DNA of 10,576 nt from an uncultured bacterium (lineage in GTDB: Bacteria; Hydrogenedentota; Hydrogenedentia; Hydrogenedentales; CAITNO01). Position numbers and translations under genes: made by a program. The stretch spans positions 1 through 10,576 of the forward strand of contig CALDSM010000541.1 in assembly GCA_937923585.1 (NCBI GenBank), given 5' to 3'. Under the pieces are notes generated by a model that saw nothing but the letters and a program-made list of their open reading frames with translations, did no database searches and was not told the DNA's origin. Below, piece by piece: positions 1 to 6,743 of the stretch (positions within the stretch are counted from its first letter, which is position 1; each line of letters begins with the position of its first letter).

Positions 1-482
1 AAACGCATCCTGAACGTAGACTGCGGCGGCAAGGGGTTTGCCTGATCCAAACTGACCGAGGTGATGTGCTCGCACAACGCCGGCGCGAAGCCCCAGCGGC
101 GGTGGAATTCCGGCGCGCCGAAAAGCATGGACACATGGTAGCGCTGCTCCTCCATGTAGCGCATCGTGTCCGTCATCACGCGGCTGATGATCCCCCTGCG
201 CCGCCAAGCACTGTCCGTGGCCACCCAGCCCAGCCCGCCCATCTTGAGCCGGGCTTCGCCGATGCGGATGGTGTCCGTCGTGAGACGCAGCGCCGCCGCC
301 ACATGGCCTCCATACACGGCGATGCGCGTGTGCTCGCGCAGGTAACCGGGATACTCTCCGCCGAAAGACGTGAGCCACGCATGCGCGCCGGAATAGCGAT
401 CCCCCTGCGCCCCGGCCATCAGGTCGTTGGCCTGGCGCAACTCCTCGTCATTCTCCACCGATCTCACAACCACATCTTTCAC
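1..482 (-). CDS. Eis-like GNAT N-acetyltransferase, N-terminal part (runs off left edge)
   Basis: This is a GCN5-related acetyltransferase, expected to move an acetyl group from acetyl-CoA to an amine; the substrate is unknown. Read from a GTG at 482, 160 codons stay open to the window edge, so the C-terminus is missing. The acetyl-CoA motif A lies at residues 86-103: a WVATD strand followed by RRRGIISRVM (R94-M103). The last position of the classical R-x-x-G-x-G/A loop is Ile, as is tolerated in the Eis-type subgroup. Residues 121-132 (LFGAPEFHRRWGF) match the beta-strand and helix that normally close the acetyl-CoA site. The GTG is preceded by AAGAGG at 491-496 with 8-nt spacing; the nearby ATG is out of frame. 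The gene is divergent from the trehalose operon and shares its upstream region. Family is firm from the motifs; substrate and any link to sugar metabolism are not shown. Confidence 0.85.
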   Translation of the reverse strand, partial: MKDVVVRSVENDEELRQANDLMAGAQGDRYSGAHAWLTSFGGEYPGYLREHTRIAVYGGHVAAALRLTTDTIRIGEARLKMGGLGWVATDSAWRRRGIISRVMTDTMRYMEEQRYHVSMLFGAPEFHRRWGFAPALCEHITSVSLDQANPLPPQSTFRMR

Positions 483-490
483 GGCACTGG

Positions 491-496
491 CCTCTT
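491..496 (-). promoter_or_regulatory. Ribosome binding site supporting the GTG start of the GNAT gene
   Basis: AAGAGG on the minus strand lies 8 nt upstream of the GTG at 480-482. No in-frame ATG fits nearby, so this site decides the start. Confidence 0.5.
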
Positions 497-510
497 GCGA
501 AAGGGAACAT

Positions 511-540
511 GCTATACGTTAACAGAAGTTCACCTGATAA
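511..540 (-). promoter_or_regulatory. Candidate sigma70-like promoter for the GNAT gene (proximal)
   Basis: On the minus strand, TTATCA (535-540) is followed after 18 bp by TATAGC (511-516); each hexamer matches 4 of 6 consensus bases. The start point would fall near 504, leaving about 22 nt of leader before the GTG. Pattern evidence only; it competes with the distal candidate at 563-591. Confidence 0.25.
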
Positions 541-562
541 CAGGAACGGACACTCGCGCCGA

Positions 563-591
563 AATACATCCATCACATCCCGTGTTGACAA
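563..591 (-). promoter_or_regulatory. Candidate sigma70-like promoter for the GNAT gene (distal, shares the palindrome)
   Basis: On the minus strand, TTGTCA (586-591) is followed after 17 bp by TGTATT (563-568), matching 5/6 and 4/6 consensus bases. Its -35 box overlaps the 12-bp palindrome at 587-598, so one bound protein could block both directions. Pattern evidence only. Confidence 0.25.
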
Positions 592-613
592 ATTTGTCTG
601 CAGGTTGCATGCG
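585..613 (+). promoter_or_regulatory. Candidate promoter of the glgX-treT-treY-treZ operon
   Basis: TTGACA at 585-590 is a perfect -35 consensus and is well placed: a start point near 620 would leave about 30 nt of leader before the GTG at 650. The -10 position is poor (CATGCG at 608-613 with a 17-bp spacer), so the promoter may need an activator or may use a non-consensus sigma factor. It is the only strong -35 match I see in the intergenic region on this strand. Confidence 0.35.
587..598. promoter_or_regulatory. Perfect 12-bp palindrome, candidate operator
   Basis: GACAAATTTGTC is a perfect inverted repeat without a central gap. It overlaps the TTGACA -35 box of the plus-strand candidate promoter and the TTGTCA box of the distal minus-strand candidate. 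Such a position is typical of a dimeric helix-turn-helix repressor site. No regulator gene is present in the window, so the binding protein cannot be named. Confidence 0.4.
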
Positions 614-636
614 GCGTTTCTGAATCCATAGGGTTT

Positions 637-641
637 AAGGA
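637..641 (+). promoter_or_regulatory. Ribosome binding site supporting the GTG start of glgX
   Basis: AAGGA lies 8 nt before the GTG at 650. An in-frame TAG at 629-631 closes the frame upstream, so this GTG is the only reasonable start. Confidence 0.6.
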
Positions 642-649
642 AAAGCAGC

Positions 650-2770
650 GTGAAAGTGTGGCCAGGAAAACCGTATCCGCTGGGAGCCTTTTTTGACGGC
701 TCGGGGACGAACTTCTCCCTGTTTTCCGAGGTGGCGGAAGGGGTGGAACTGTGCCTTTTCGGTGAAGATGGGTCTGAAGAGCGGGTGGAACTTCCCGAAG
801 TGACCGGCTATTGCTGGCACGGATACTTTCCGACTCTGGCACCCGGCCAGCGGTACGGGTTCCGCGTCCATGGGCCGTGGAACCCGGCAGACGGCCACCG
901 CTGCAATCCCGCCAAGCTGCTGCTGGACCCCTACGCCAAGGCCATTGAAGGGCAGGTCAGGTGGAACGAAACACTCTTTCCGTACAGCCTGGCAGAAGGT
1001 CCCGACGTCCAAAGCGACGGTGACAGCGCCCCCTTTCTGCCGCCGTGTGTGGTACACCAGCCCTATTTTGACTGGAGCGGGGACCGCCTCCTGCAGCGGC
1101 CATGGCACGAGACGGTTCTCTATGAAACCCATGTCAAGGGAATCACCTTCACCCATCCGGAGATTCCACCCGAACTGCGCGGCACCTATGCCGGTCTTGC
1201 ACATCCGGTCATCGTGGAGCACCTTGGGCGGCTCGGCGTAACGGCGGTTGAGTTGTTGCCGGTTCACCATTTCATCCATGACAGAAGCCTGGCAGACAGG
1301 CGGCTGAGAAATTATTGGGGCTACAATTCCATAGGCTATTTCGCCCCGCACAGTGAATATGCCTCAGACAAGCGTCCGGCGGGCGCGGTGGCTGAGTTCA
1401 AGCGGATGGTCAGGACGTATCACCAGGCCGGCATCGAGGTCATACTGGACGTTGTCTACAACCACACCGCGGAGGGCAATCATCTGGGCCCGATGCTCTG
1501 CTTCAAGGGCATAGACAACGCCTATTATTACCGCCTGTCCGATGACAGGCGCTATTACATGGACTATACGGGCACCGGCAACACGCTGAACATGCGCAAT
1601 CCCCATGTGCTTCAACTCCTGATGGACTCGCTGCGGTACTGGGTCACAGAAATGCACGTTGACGGTTTCCGGTTTGACCTGGCGGCGGCGCTTGCACGCG
1701 CGCTGCACGAGGTGGAGCGCCTGTCGGCCTTCTTCGACCTCATACAACAGGATCCGGTGATCAGCCAGGCCAAGCTCATCGCAGAGCCCTGGGACGTCGG
1801 GGAGGGCGGCTACCAGGTAGGCAACTTTCCGCCGGTCTGGACGGAGTGGAACGGGAACTACCGGGACCGAATGCGGGATTTCTGGCGCGGCACGGACGGG
1901 TCACCGGGAGACTTCGCCTGGCGCTTCACCGGCAGCCCGGACCTTTATGAAAACACTTCGCGGCGGCCCCATGCCAGCATCAACTTTATCACGGCGCATG
2001 ACGGTTTCACGCTGGAGGATCTTGTTTCGTACAACGACAAGCACAACGAAGCCAACGGTGAGGGGAACACGGACGGCGAAAGCCACAACCGCTCGTGGAA
2101 CTGCGGCGTGGAGGGCCCCACGACCGACCCGGCCGTTCTCGCCCTGAGAAAGCGGCAGAAGCGGAACCTGCTCGCAACGCTGCTGCTCTCGCAGGGCGTG
2201 CCCATGCTGTTGGGCGGGGATGAGCTTGGGCGCACGCAACGGGGAAACAACAATGCCTACTGCCAGGACAACCGGGTGTCCTGGTATGACTGGAAGAACA
2301 CGGACGACGAACTCCGGTCTTTTTGCGAGAGGCTCTTCCGGTTCCGGAGCGAGCATCCCGTCTTCCACCGCAGAAACTGGTTTCAGGGCCGGGCAATTCA
2401 CGGCACCGGGGTCACGGACATTGCATGGTTTACGCCGGAAGGCAGACAGCTTGCCGAGAAGGACTGGGGAGTCCGCCGCGCGAATTCGCTGGGAATCTAC
2501 CTCAACGGGGCGAACATTCCCAATCCCAACACGCACGGCGATCCGGCGGCTGACGACAGTTTTTACCTGATCATCAACGCCCACTTCGAACCGGTAACCT
2601 TTCGCCTCCCGGTTCGGCGGTGGGGCCGCCGGTGGCAGACGGAATTCGACACGGTCTCTGGCTGGTTTGACGGCGAACGCACCCTGCACGGGGCGGGCGG
2701 CGCCATCGAGATGGAGGGCCGGGCACTGTGCGTTCTGCGCCGCGCGGACAACCCAAAGGCGACAAGATGA
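650..2770 (+). CDS. glgX: Glycogen debranching enzyme (GlgX/TreX, GH13 isoamylase type)
   Basis: The enzyme hydrolyses alpha-1,6 branches of glycogen or limit dextrins in the cytoplasm and releases linear maltooligosaccharides, the substrates of TreY downstream. The 706-residue length is normal for GlgX/TreX. An N-terminal CBM48-like beta domain occupies about residues 1-130, followed by the GH13 barrel. All four catalytic regions are present: DVVYNH at 267-272; GFRFD with R341 and the nucleophile D343; the general acid E379 in EPWD; and H450-D451 in the ITAHDGF segment. The GDELGRTQRGNNNAYCQDN signature of the GlgX family lies at 523-541. A beta-sandwich C-terminus follows. The gene starts with GTG and leads the operon; its TGA is 10 bp before treT. 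In archaeal and actinobacterial clusters the equivalent gene beside treY and treZ is called treX, and that name fits the context equally well. Annotation of the activity is firm; preferred branch length is not readable from sequence. Confidence 0.95.
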   Translation: MKVWPGKPYPLGAFFDGSGTNFSLFSEVAEGVELCLFGEDGSEERVELPEVTGYCWHGYFPTLAPGQRYGFRVHGPWNPADGHRCNPAKLLLDPYAKAIEGQVRWNETLFPYSLAEGPDVQSDGDSAPFLPPCVVHQPYFDWSGDRLLQRPWHETVLYETHVKGITFTHPEIPPELRGTYAGLAHPVIVEHLGRLGVTAVELLPVHHFIHDRSLADRRLRNYWGYNSIGYFAPHSEYASDKRPAGAVAEFKRMVRTYHQAGIEVILDVVYNHTAEGNHLGPMLCFKGIDNAYYYRLSDDRRYYMDYTGTGNTLNMRNPHVLQLLMDSLRYWVTEMHVDGFRFDLAAALARALHEVERLSAFFDLIQQDPVISQAKLIAEPWDVGEGGYQVGNFPPVWTEWNGNYRDRMRDFWRGTDGSPGDFAWRFTGSPDLYENTSRRPHASINFITAHDGFTLEDLVSYNDKHNEANGEGNTDGESHNRSWNCGVEGPTTDPAVLALRKRQKRNLLATLLLSQGVPMLLGGDELGRTQRGNNNAYCQDNRVSWYDWKNTDDELRSFCERLFRFRSEHPVFHRRNWFQGRAIHGTGVTDIAWFTPEGRQLAEKDWGVRRANSLGIYLNGANIPNPNTHGDPAADDSFYLIINAHFEPVTFRLPVRRWGRRWQTEFDTVSGWFDGERTLHGAGGAIEMEGRALCVLRRADNPKATR

Positions 2771-2780
2771 GGGACACATC

Positions 2781-4079
2781 ATGGACGAGTCGGAAACATT
2801 AACTTTCGGCACAAAAGACGAAGTGAGCGCCGCACAACCGCAGCAGGAGGAAGGCAGGGGGCCGGGCACACTTTCGACCATCTACGATTACGAGCGCCAC
2901 ATCGGCGCCGAAGCGGTTGAACGCATTCTCAAGAAGGCGGCCCGGCTGAAGGACACCCGCGTGGTCCATATAAACTCCACCTATTACGGCGGGGGGGTGG
3001 CGGAAATTCTCGATCCGCTGTCGCTGCTGATGAACGATGTCGGAATACGGACGGGCTGGCTGCTCATTCAGGGTGAGCCGGACTTTTTCAGCATCACCAA
3101 GAAGATGCACAACGCCCTGCAGGGGGGCGAAATCCACATGACGGAACTGAAAACCTCCATATTCGAGGAGGTGGTCCGAAAGAACGCAATGCGGATGGAT
3201 TTGAACCGGTATGACCGGGTGATGATCCATGATCCGCAGCCGCTGTTCCTAATCAACCACTACGTCAAGTCCTGCCCCTGGATATGGCGCTGCCACGTGG
3301 ACCTGAGCAATCCAAACCGGGAACTCTGGGAGTATCTGGCGCCTGCGGTGGAAAAATATGACGCCATGATTGTCAGTTCGGAGAAATACAGGCGAGACGT
3401 CAGAATCCCGCAACTGGTGTTCATGCCGGCCATCAACCCCTTCTCCATCAAGAACAAGGATCTGACCCAGGAAGAAATAGATGCGCGGCTCGCCCACTAC
3501 AGGATCCCGACGGATCTTCCCCTCGTTGTGCAGATATCGCGTTTTGACAACTGGAAAGACCCCAAGGGGGTCGTCAAGGCGTTCAAAAAGGCGCGCAAGC
3601 AGTGCGACGCCACGCTTGTCCTGCTTGGGAACATTGCCACTGATGATCCCGAGGGCCCGGAAATTTATGAGTCACTGCTGGAGTTGAGCGAGGAGCGCAT
3701 CCTGCTGATTTCGCAGGAGGACAGCGCCCTGGTCAACGCGCTGCAGCGTTCCGCTTCGGTGATTCTTCAGAAGTCACTGCGCGAAGGGTTCGGTCTGACG
3801 GTCACGGAAGCCATGTGGAAGGGCAAGCCCGTGATCGGCGGCAACGTGGGGGGCATCCCCCTCCAGATCCGCGACGGTTACAACGGCTATTTGGTTTCCA
3901 ATGTCAACGAGGCGGCGGACCGCCTCGTGAAGCTGCTCAAGGACGCCAAACTGCGCGAGGAAATGGGAAAGCGTGCAAGAGCGACCGTGATGGAACAGTT
4001 TCTGATGTCCAGGCTGTTGGAGGAGGACATAGACCTGCTCAACGGGTTCGAGGTGCGTTTCAATTTGAGAATGGGATGA
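2781..4079 (+). CDS. treT: Trehalose glycosyltransferring synthase (TreT, GT4)
   Basis: Predicted to make trehalose in one step from NDP-glucose and free glucose with retention of configuration; the reaction is reported as reversible in some homologues and one-way in others. The 432-residue protein has a GT-B fold. Residues 58-75 carry the donor loop NSTYYGGGVAEIL (G70-G71-G72-V73), and the TKKMHNALQGG segment is also typical of TreT. The second half has SRFDNWKDPKG, with R254 and K259 expected at the donor diphosphate, and the E-x7-E pair E335/E343 in EGFGLTVTE. The ATG at 2781 is chosen because GAGGGA precedes it by 6 nt and it clears the glgX stop; the frame is open upstream to 2667 but that start would lie inside glgX. 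About 35 polar residues precede the part that resembles family members. The alternative is a related GT4 trehalose phosphorylase, which also uses this fold, but synthase fits better. Confidence 0.88.
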   Translation: MDESETLTFGTKDEVSAAQPQQEEGRGPGTLSTIYDYERHIGAEAVERILKKAARLKDTRVVHINSTYYGGGVAEILDPLSLLMNDVGIRTGWLLIQGEPDFFSITKKMHNALQGGEIHMTELKTSIFEEVVRKNAMRMDLNRYDRVMIHDPQPLFLINHYVKSCPWIWRCHVDLSNPNRELWEYLAPAVEKYDAMIVSSEKYRRDVRIPQLVFMPAINPFSIKNKDLTQEEIDARLAHYRIPTDLPLVVQISRFDNWKDPKGVVKAFKKARKQCDATLVLLGNIATDDPEGPEIYESLLELSEERILLISQEDSALVNALQRSASVILQKSLREGFGLTVTEAMWKGKPVIGGNVGGIPLQIRDGYNGYLVSNVNEAADRLVKLLKDAKLREEMGKRARATVMEQFLMSRLLEEDIDLLNGFEVRFNLRMG

Positions 4080-4082
4080 GCC

Positions 4083-6743
4083 ATGGAAATGCACCCCAAA
4101 CCGGTGGCGACATACCGCGTCCAATTCCGGCCCGACTTCGGTTTCGATCAGGCCGCCGGACTGGTCTCCTATCTTGCGGCGCTTGGCGTCAGCCACCTGT
4201 ATGCCTCCCCCTGCCTTCAGGCCGTCAAAGGCAGCACCCACGGCTATGACGTGGTGGATCCCAGCCGGGCAAACGAGGAACTGGGGGGCGCCGAGGCGCA
4301 CATGCGGCTGTGCGAGGCGCTGCAGACCGCCGGACTCGGCCTGATGCTCGATGTGGTGCCGAACCATATGGCGATTCACAGCGAACAGAACCCCTGGTGG
4401 TGGGACGTGCTGGAGAACGGCCCCTCCAGCCGCTACGCGACCTGTTTCGACGTTGACTGGGAAGCCTCGGAGCAGCGCTGGCCGGACAAGGTGCTGCTGC
4501 CGGTGCTGGATGACCACTACGGCCGCGTTCTGGAGGAAGGAAAGCTCCGCTTGTCCCACAATGAGGGGGCTTTTGCCCTGCATTATCAGGAGCATGTCTT
4601 TCCGGTGGACCCATCGAGCCTGACAGGACTGCTTGGCAGGGCCGCCGAAAGCTGCGGATCGGAAATGCTGGCATTCCTTGCGCAGAGCCATGCCCGGTTG
4701 CCCCGGCCCACCGTCACGGCCCGTCAGGCGGTCGAGCGGCGCCATCGTGACAAGGCGGTGCTGGTGGGCCTGCTGGCGCGCCTCTGCCATGAAGACCCCG
4801 GCGTCGCGGCGGCCGTTGATGCCGAGGTGAAGCGGCTCAACTTCAACCCGGACGCGCTGGACGCGCTCCTGGACGACCAGAATTACCGGCTGGCCTTCTG
4901 GCGCACCGCGAGCCGTGAACTGGGATACCGAAGGTTCTTCGACATCAAGGACCTGGCGGGACTGCGTGTCGAGGACATGGAGGTGTTTCGCGCCACGCAC
5001 GCGTTGCCCGTCGAATGGGTTCGGAAGGGATGGGTTCACGGCCTGCGCATTGACCATCCGGATGGAATGCGCAATCCGGCGGAGTACCTGCGCCGGTTGC
5101 GGGAGGCCTGTCCCGACGCATGGATCGTCGTAGAAAAGATCCTTCAGCCGGGCGAGCGAATGCCTTCGGACTGGCCCGTGGCCGGCAGCACAGGATATGA
5201 TTTTCTCAATCTCGCGGCGGGCCTCTTTGTTGATCCGGCCGGAGAGGAGGGGTTGACGCGGCTGTATGAGGATTTCACCGGGGAACAGGCGGATTTCGGC
5301 GCTCTTGTCCGCGCCTGCAAGCGCCAGGTGCTCAATGATCTGCTGGGAAGCGAGTTCCAGCGGCTCACAAGCCTCTTCGTGGATGTCTGCGAACGGCACC
5401 GGCGGCACCGGGATTTCACCCGCCATGAAATGAGCGAGGCGCTCCGCGAAACCGCCGTCTGCTTTCCGGTATACCGGACCTATGTGTCCGCCTCCACCGG
5501 CGACGTCCGGCGGGAGGACGAGGCGAACATCGGCGCTGCCATAGACAAAGCCATCGCGGAACGCCCCGATTTGGATGCCGAACTCTTTCGTTTCCTGAAA
5601 GACCTGCTCCTGCTGCGCGTGGCCGGCCCGCTCGAGTGCGAACTTGCCATGCGGTTTCAGCAGTCAACCGACCCGGTCATGGCCAAGGCGGTGGAGGACA
5701 CCGCCTTTTACCGTTTCAACCGGCTGACAGCCCTCAATGAGGTGGGCGGCGATCCGGCACGGTTCGGCGTCAGCCTGGAGCAATTCCATACGGCCTGCGC
5801 GGAAGCGCAGTCAGAGCGCCCGATGGCGCTGCTCGCCTCCACGACCCATGACACCAAGCGGAGCGAGGATGTGCGCGCACGGTTGGCGCTGCTTTCAGAG
5901 ATTCCGGAACACTGGGCCGGGAGGGTGCGGAGATGGGCGCGAGACAATGAGCGCCACCGGAGCGGCGAAATTCCGGACCGCAACACGGAGTACCTTTTCT
6001 ACCAGACGCTCGCCGGGGCCTGGCCTATTGACCTGGAACGAATGACGGCATATATGGAGAAGGCCGTCCGCGAGGCCAAGACGCACACCTCCTGGACCGA
6101 AAAGAACGATGCCTATGAACGCGGCGTGCGTGATTTCGTGGCCGGGGCGATGACGAACAGCCCGTTCCTCGACGACATCGGGGAATTCGTCGCAGGACTT
6201 GCGGACGCCGGAAGGATAAACAGCCTGGCGCAGAAACTGTTGACCCTCACGGCGCCGGGGGTCCCCGACATATATCAGGGCACCGAGTTGTGGGACTTGA
6301 GTCTTGTTGATCCCGACAACCGCAGGCCGGTGGACTTTGCGCTGCGCCGGGGACTGCTGGACAGCCTGGCGCACCTGTCTCCCGAAGAGATTCTGTCGGG
6401 AATGGAGGACGGCCTGCCAAAGCTCTGGATCACCAGGCAGGCCCTGCATGCGCGCCGTGAACATCCGGAACTATTCGGGCCAGGCGGAACTTACCGCCCC
6501 TTGACGGCCCATGGAACAAAAGCGCGACACGTGGTGGCGTTTGCCCGCGGTGAGGGCGCCATTACCGTAACCCCCCGTCTCGTGATGCAACTGGACGGGG
6601 ACTGGTCGGACACAGAACTGGAACTGCCCCGGCGCCGCTGGCGCAATGCGCTGACAGGGGATGATCTCGAAGGCGGCCCGACAAGCCTCGGCGGCATCCT
6701 GTCGCGGTTCCCTGTCGCGCTGCTGCTGGCAGTGGAACCATGA
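4083..6743 (+). CDS. treY: Maltooligosyltrehalose synthase (TreY, GH13)
   Basis: This intramolecular transglucosylase converts the alpha-1,4 bond at the reducing end of a maltodextrin into an alpha,alpha-1,1 bond, giving maltooligosyltrehalose for TreZ. At 886 residues it is one of the longer members of the family. It begins with the usual TYRVQF strand. Region I is DVVPNH at 90-95. Region II is GLRIDHPDG with R322 and the nucleophile D324. Region III is VVEKIL with the acid/base E351. Region IV is STTHDTKRSEDVRARL with H589-D590, a stretch highly typical of TreY. Near the C-terminus the PGVPDIYQGTELWDLSLVDP segment also matches the family. The ATG at 4083 is 3 bp after the treT stop, and GGGA inside the treT tail serves as a modest ribosome site, so translation is probably coupled. 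The stop overlaps the treZ start as ATGA. Confidence 0.95.
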   Translation: MEMHPKPVATYRVQFRPDFGFDQAAGLVSYLAALGVSHLYASPCLQAVKGSTHGYDVVDPSRANEELGGAEAHMRLCEALQTAGLGLMLDVVPNHMAIHSEQNPWWWDVLENGPSSRYATCFDVDWEASEQRWPDKVLLPVLDDHYGRVLEEGKLRLSHNEGAFALHYQEHVFPVDPSSLTGLLGRAAESCGSEMLAFLAQSHARLPRPTVTARQAVERRHRDKAVLVGLLARLCHEDPGVAAAVDAEVKRLNFNPDALDALLDDQNYRLAFWRTASRELGYRRFFDIKDLAGLRVEDMEVFRATHALPVEWVRKGWVHGLRIDHPDGMRNPAEYLRRLREACPDAWIVVEKILQPGERMPSDWPVAGSTGYDFLNLAAGLFVDPAGEEGLTRLYEDFTGEQADFGALVRACKRQVLNDLLGSEFQRLTSLFVDVCERHRRHRDFTRHEMSEALRETAVCFPVYRTYVSASTGDVRREDEANIGAAIDKAIAERPDLDAELFRFLKDLLLLRVAGPLECELAMRFQQSTDPVMAKAVEDTAFYRFNRLTALNEVGGDPARFGVSLEQFHTACAEAQSERPMALLASTTHDTKRSEDVRARLALLSEIPEHWAGRVRRWARDNERHRSGEIPDRNTEYLFYQTLAGAWPIDLERMTAYMEKAVREAKTHTSWTEKNDAYERGVRDFVAGAMTNSPFLDDIGEFVAGLADAGRINSLAQKLLTLTAPGVPDIYQGTELWDLSLVDPDNRRPVDFALRRGLLDSLAHLSPEEILSGMEDGLPKLWITRQALHARREHPELFGPGGTYRPLTAHGTKARHVVAFARGEGAITVTPRLVMQLDGDWSDTELELPRRRWRNALTGDDLEGGPTSLGGILSRFPVALLLAVEP

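Noticed and set aside
520..543. Repeated TAACAG (520-525 and 538-543) as a tandem regulator site
   Set aside because: Six bases repeated twice in A+T-richer intergenic DNA is within chance, and the copies are flanked by different bases.
66..623. 185-codon plus-strand open frame at the left end
   Set aside because: It covers the GNAT gene in antisense and the promoter region; the minus strand has the GNAT motifs and a ribosome site.
2667..2780. Longer upstream start for treT inside glgX
   Set aside because: It would overlap glgX by about 100 bp, adds an Arg/Ala-rich stretch typical of out-of-frame translation, and lacks a good ribosome site, whereas the ATG at 2781 has GAGGGA at proper distance.
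1901..2881. 326-codon open frame on the minus strand opposite glgX
   Set aside because: It is antisense to the conserved GH13 regions, has Arg/Pro/Val-rich shadow composition and no family resemblance.
3774..5426. 550-codon open frame on the minus strand opposite treT and treY
   Set aside because: It lies antisense to two well-supported enzymes, its translation has no recognisable domain, and long antisense frames are expected in G+C-rich coding DNA.
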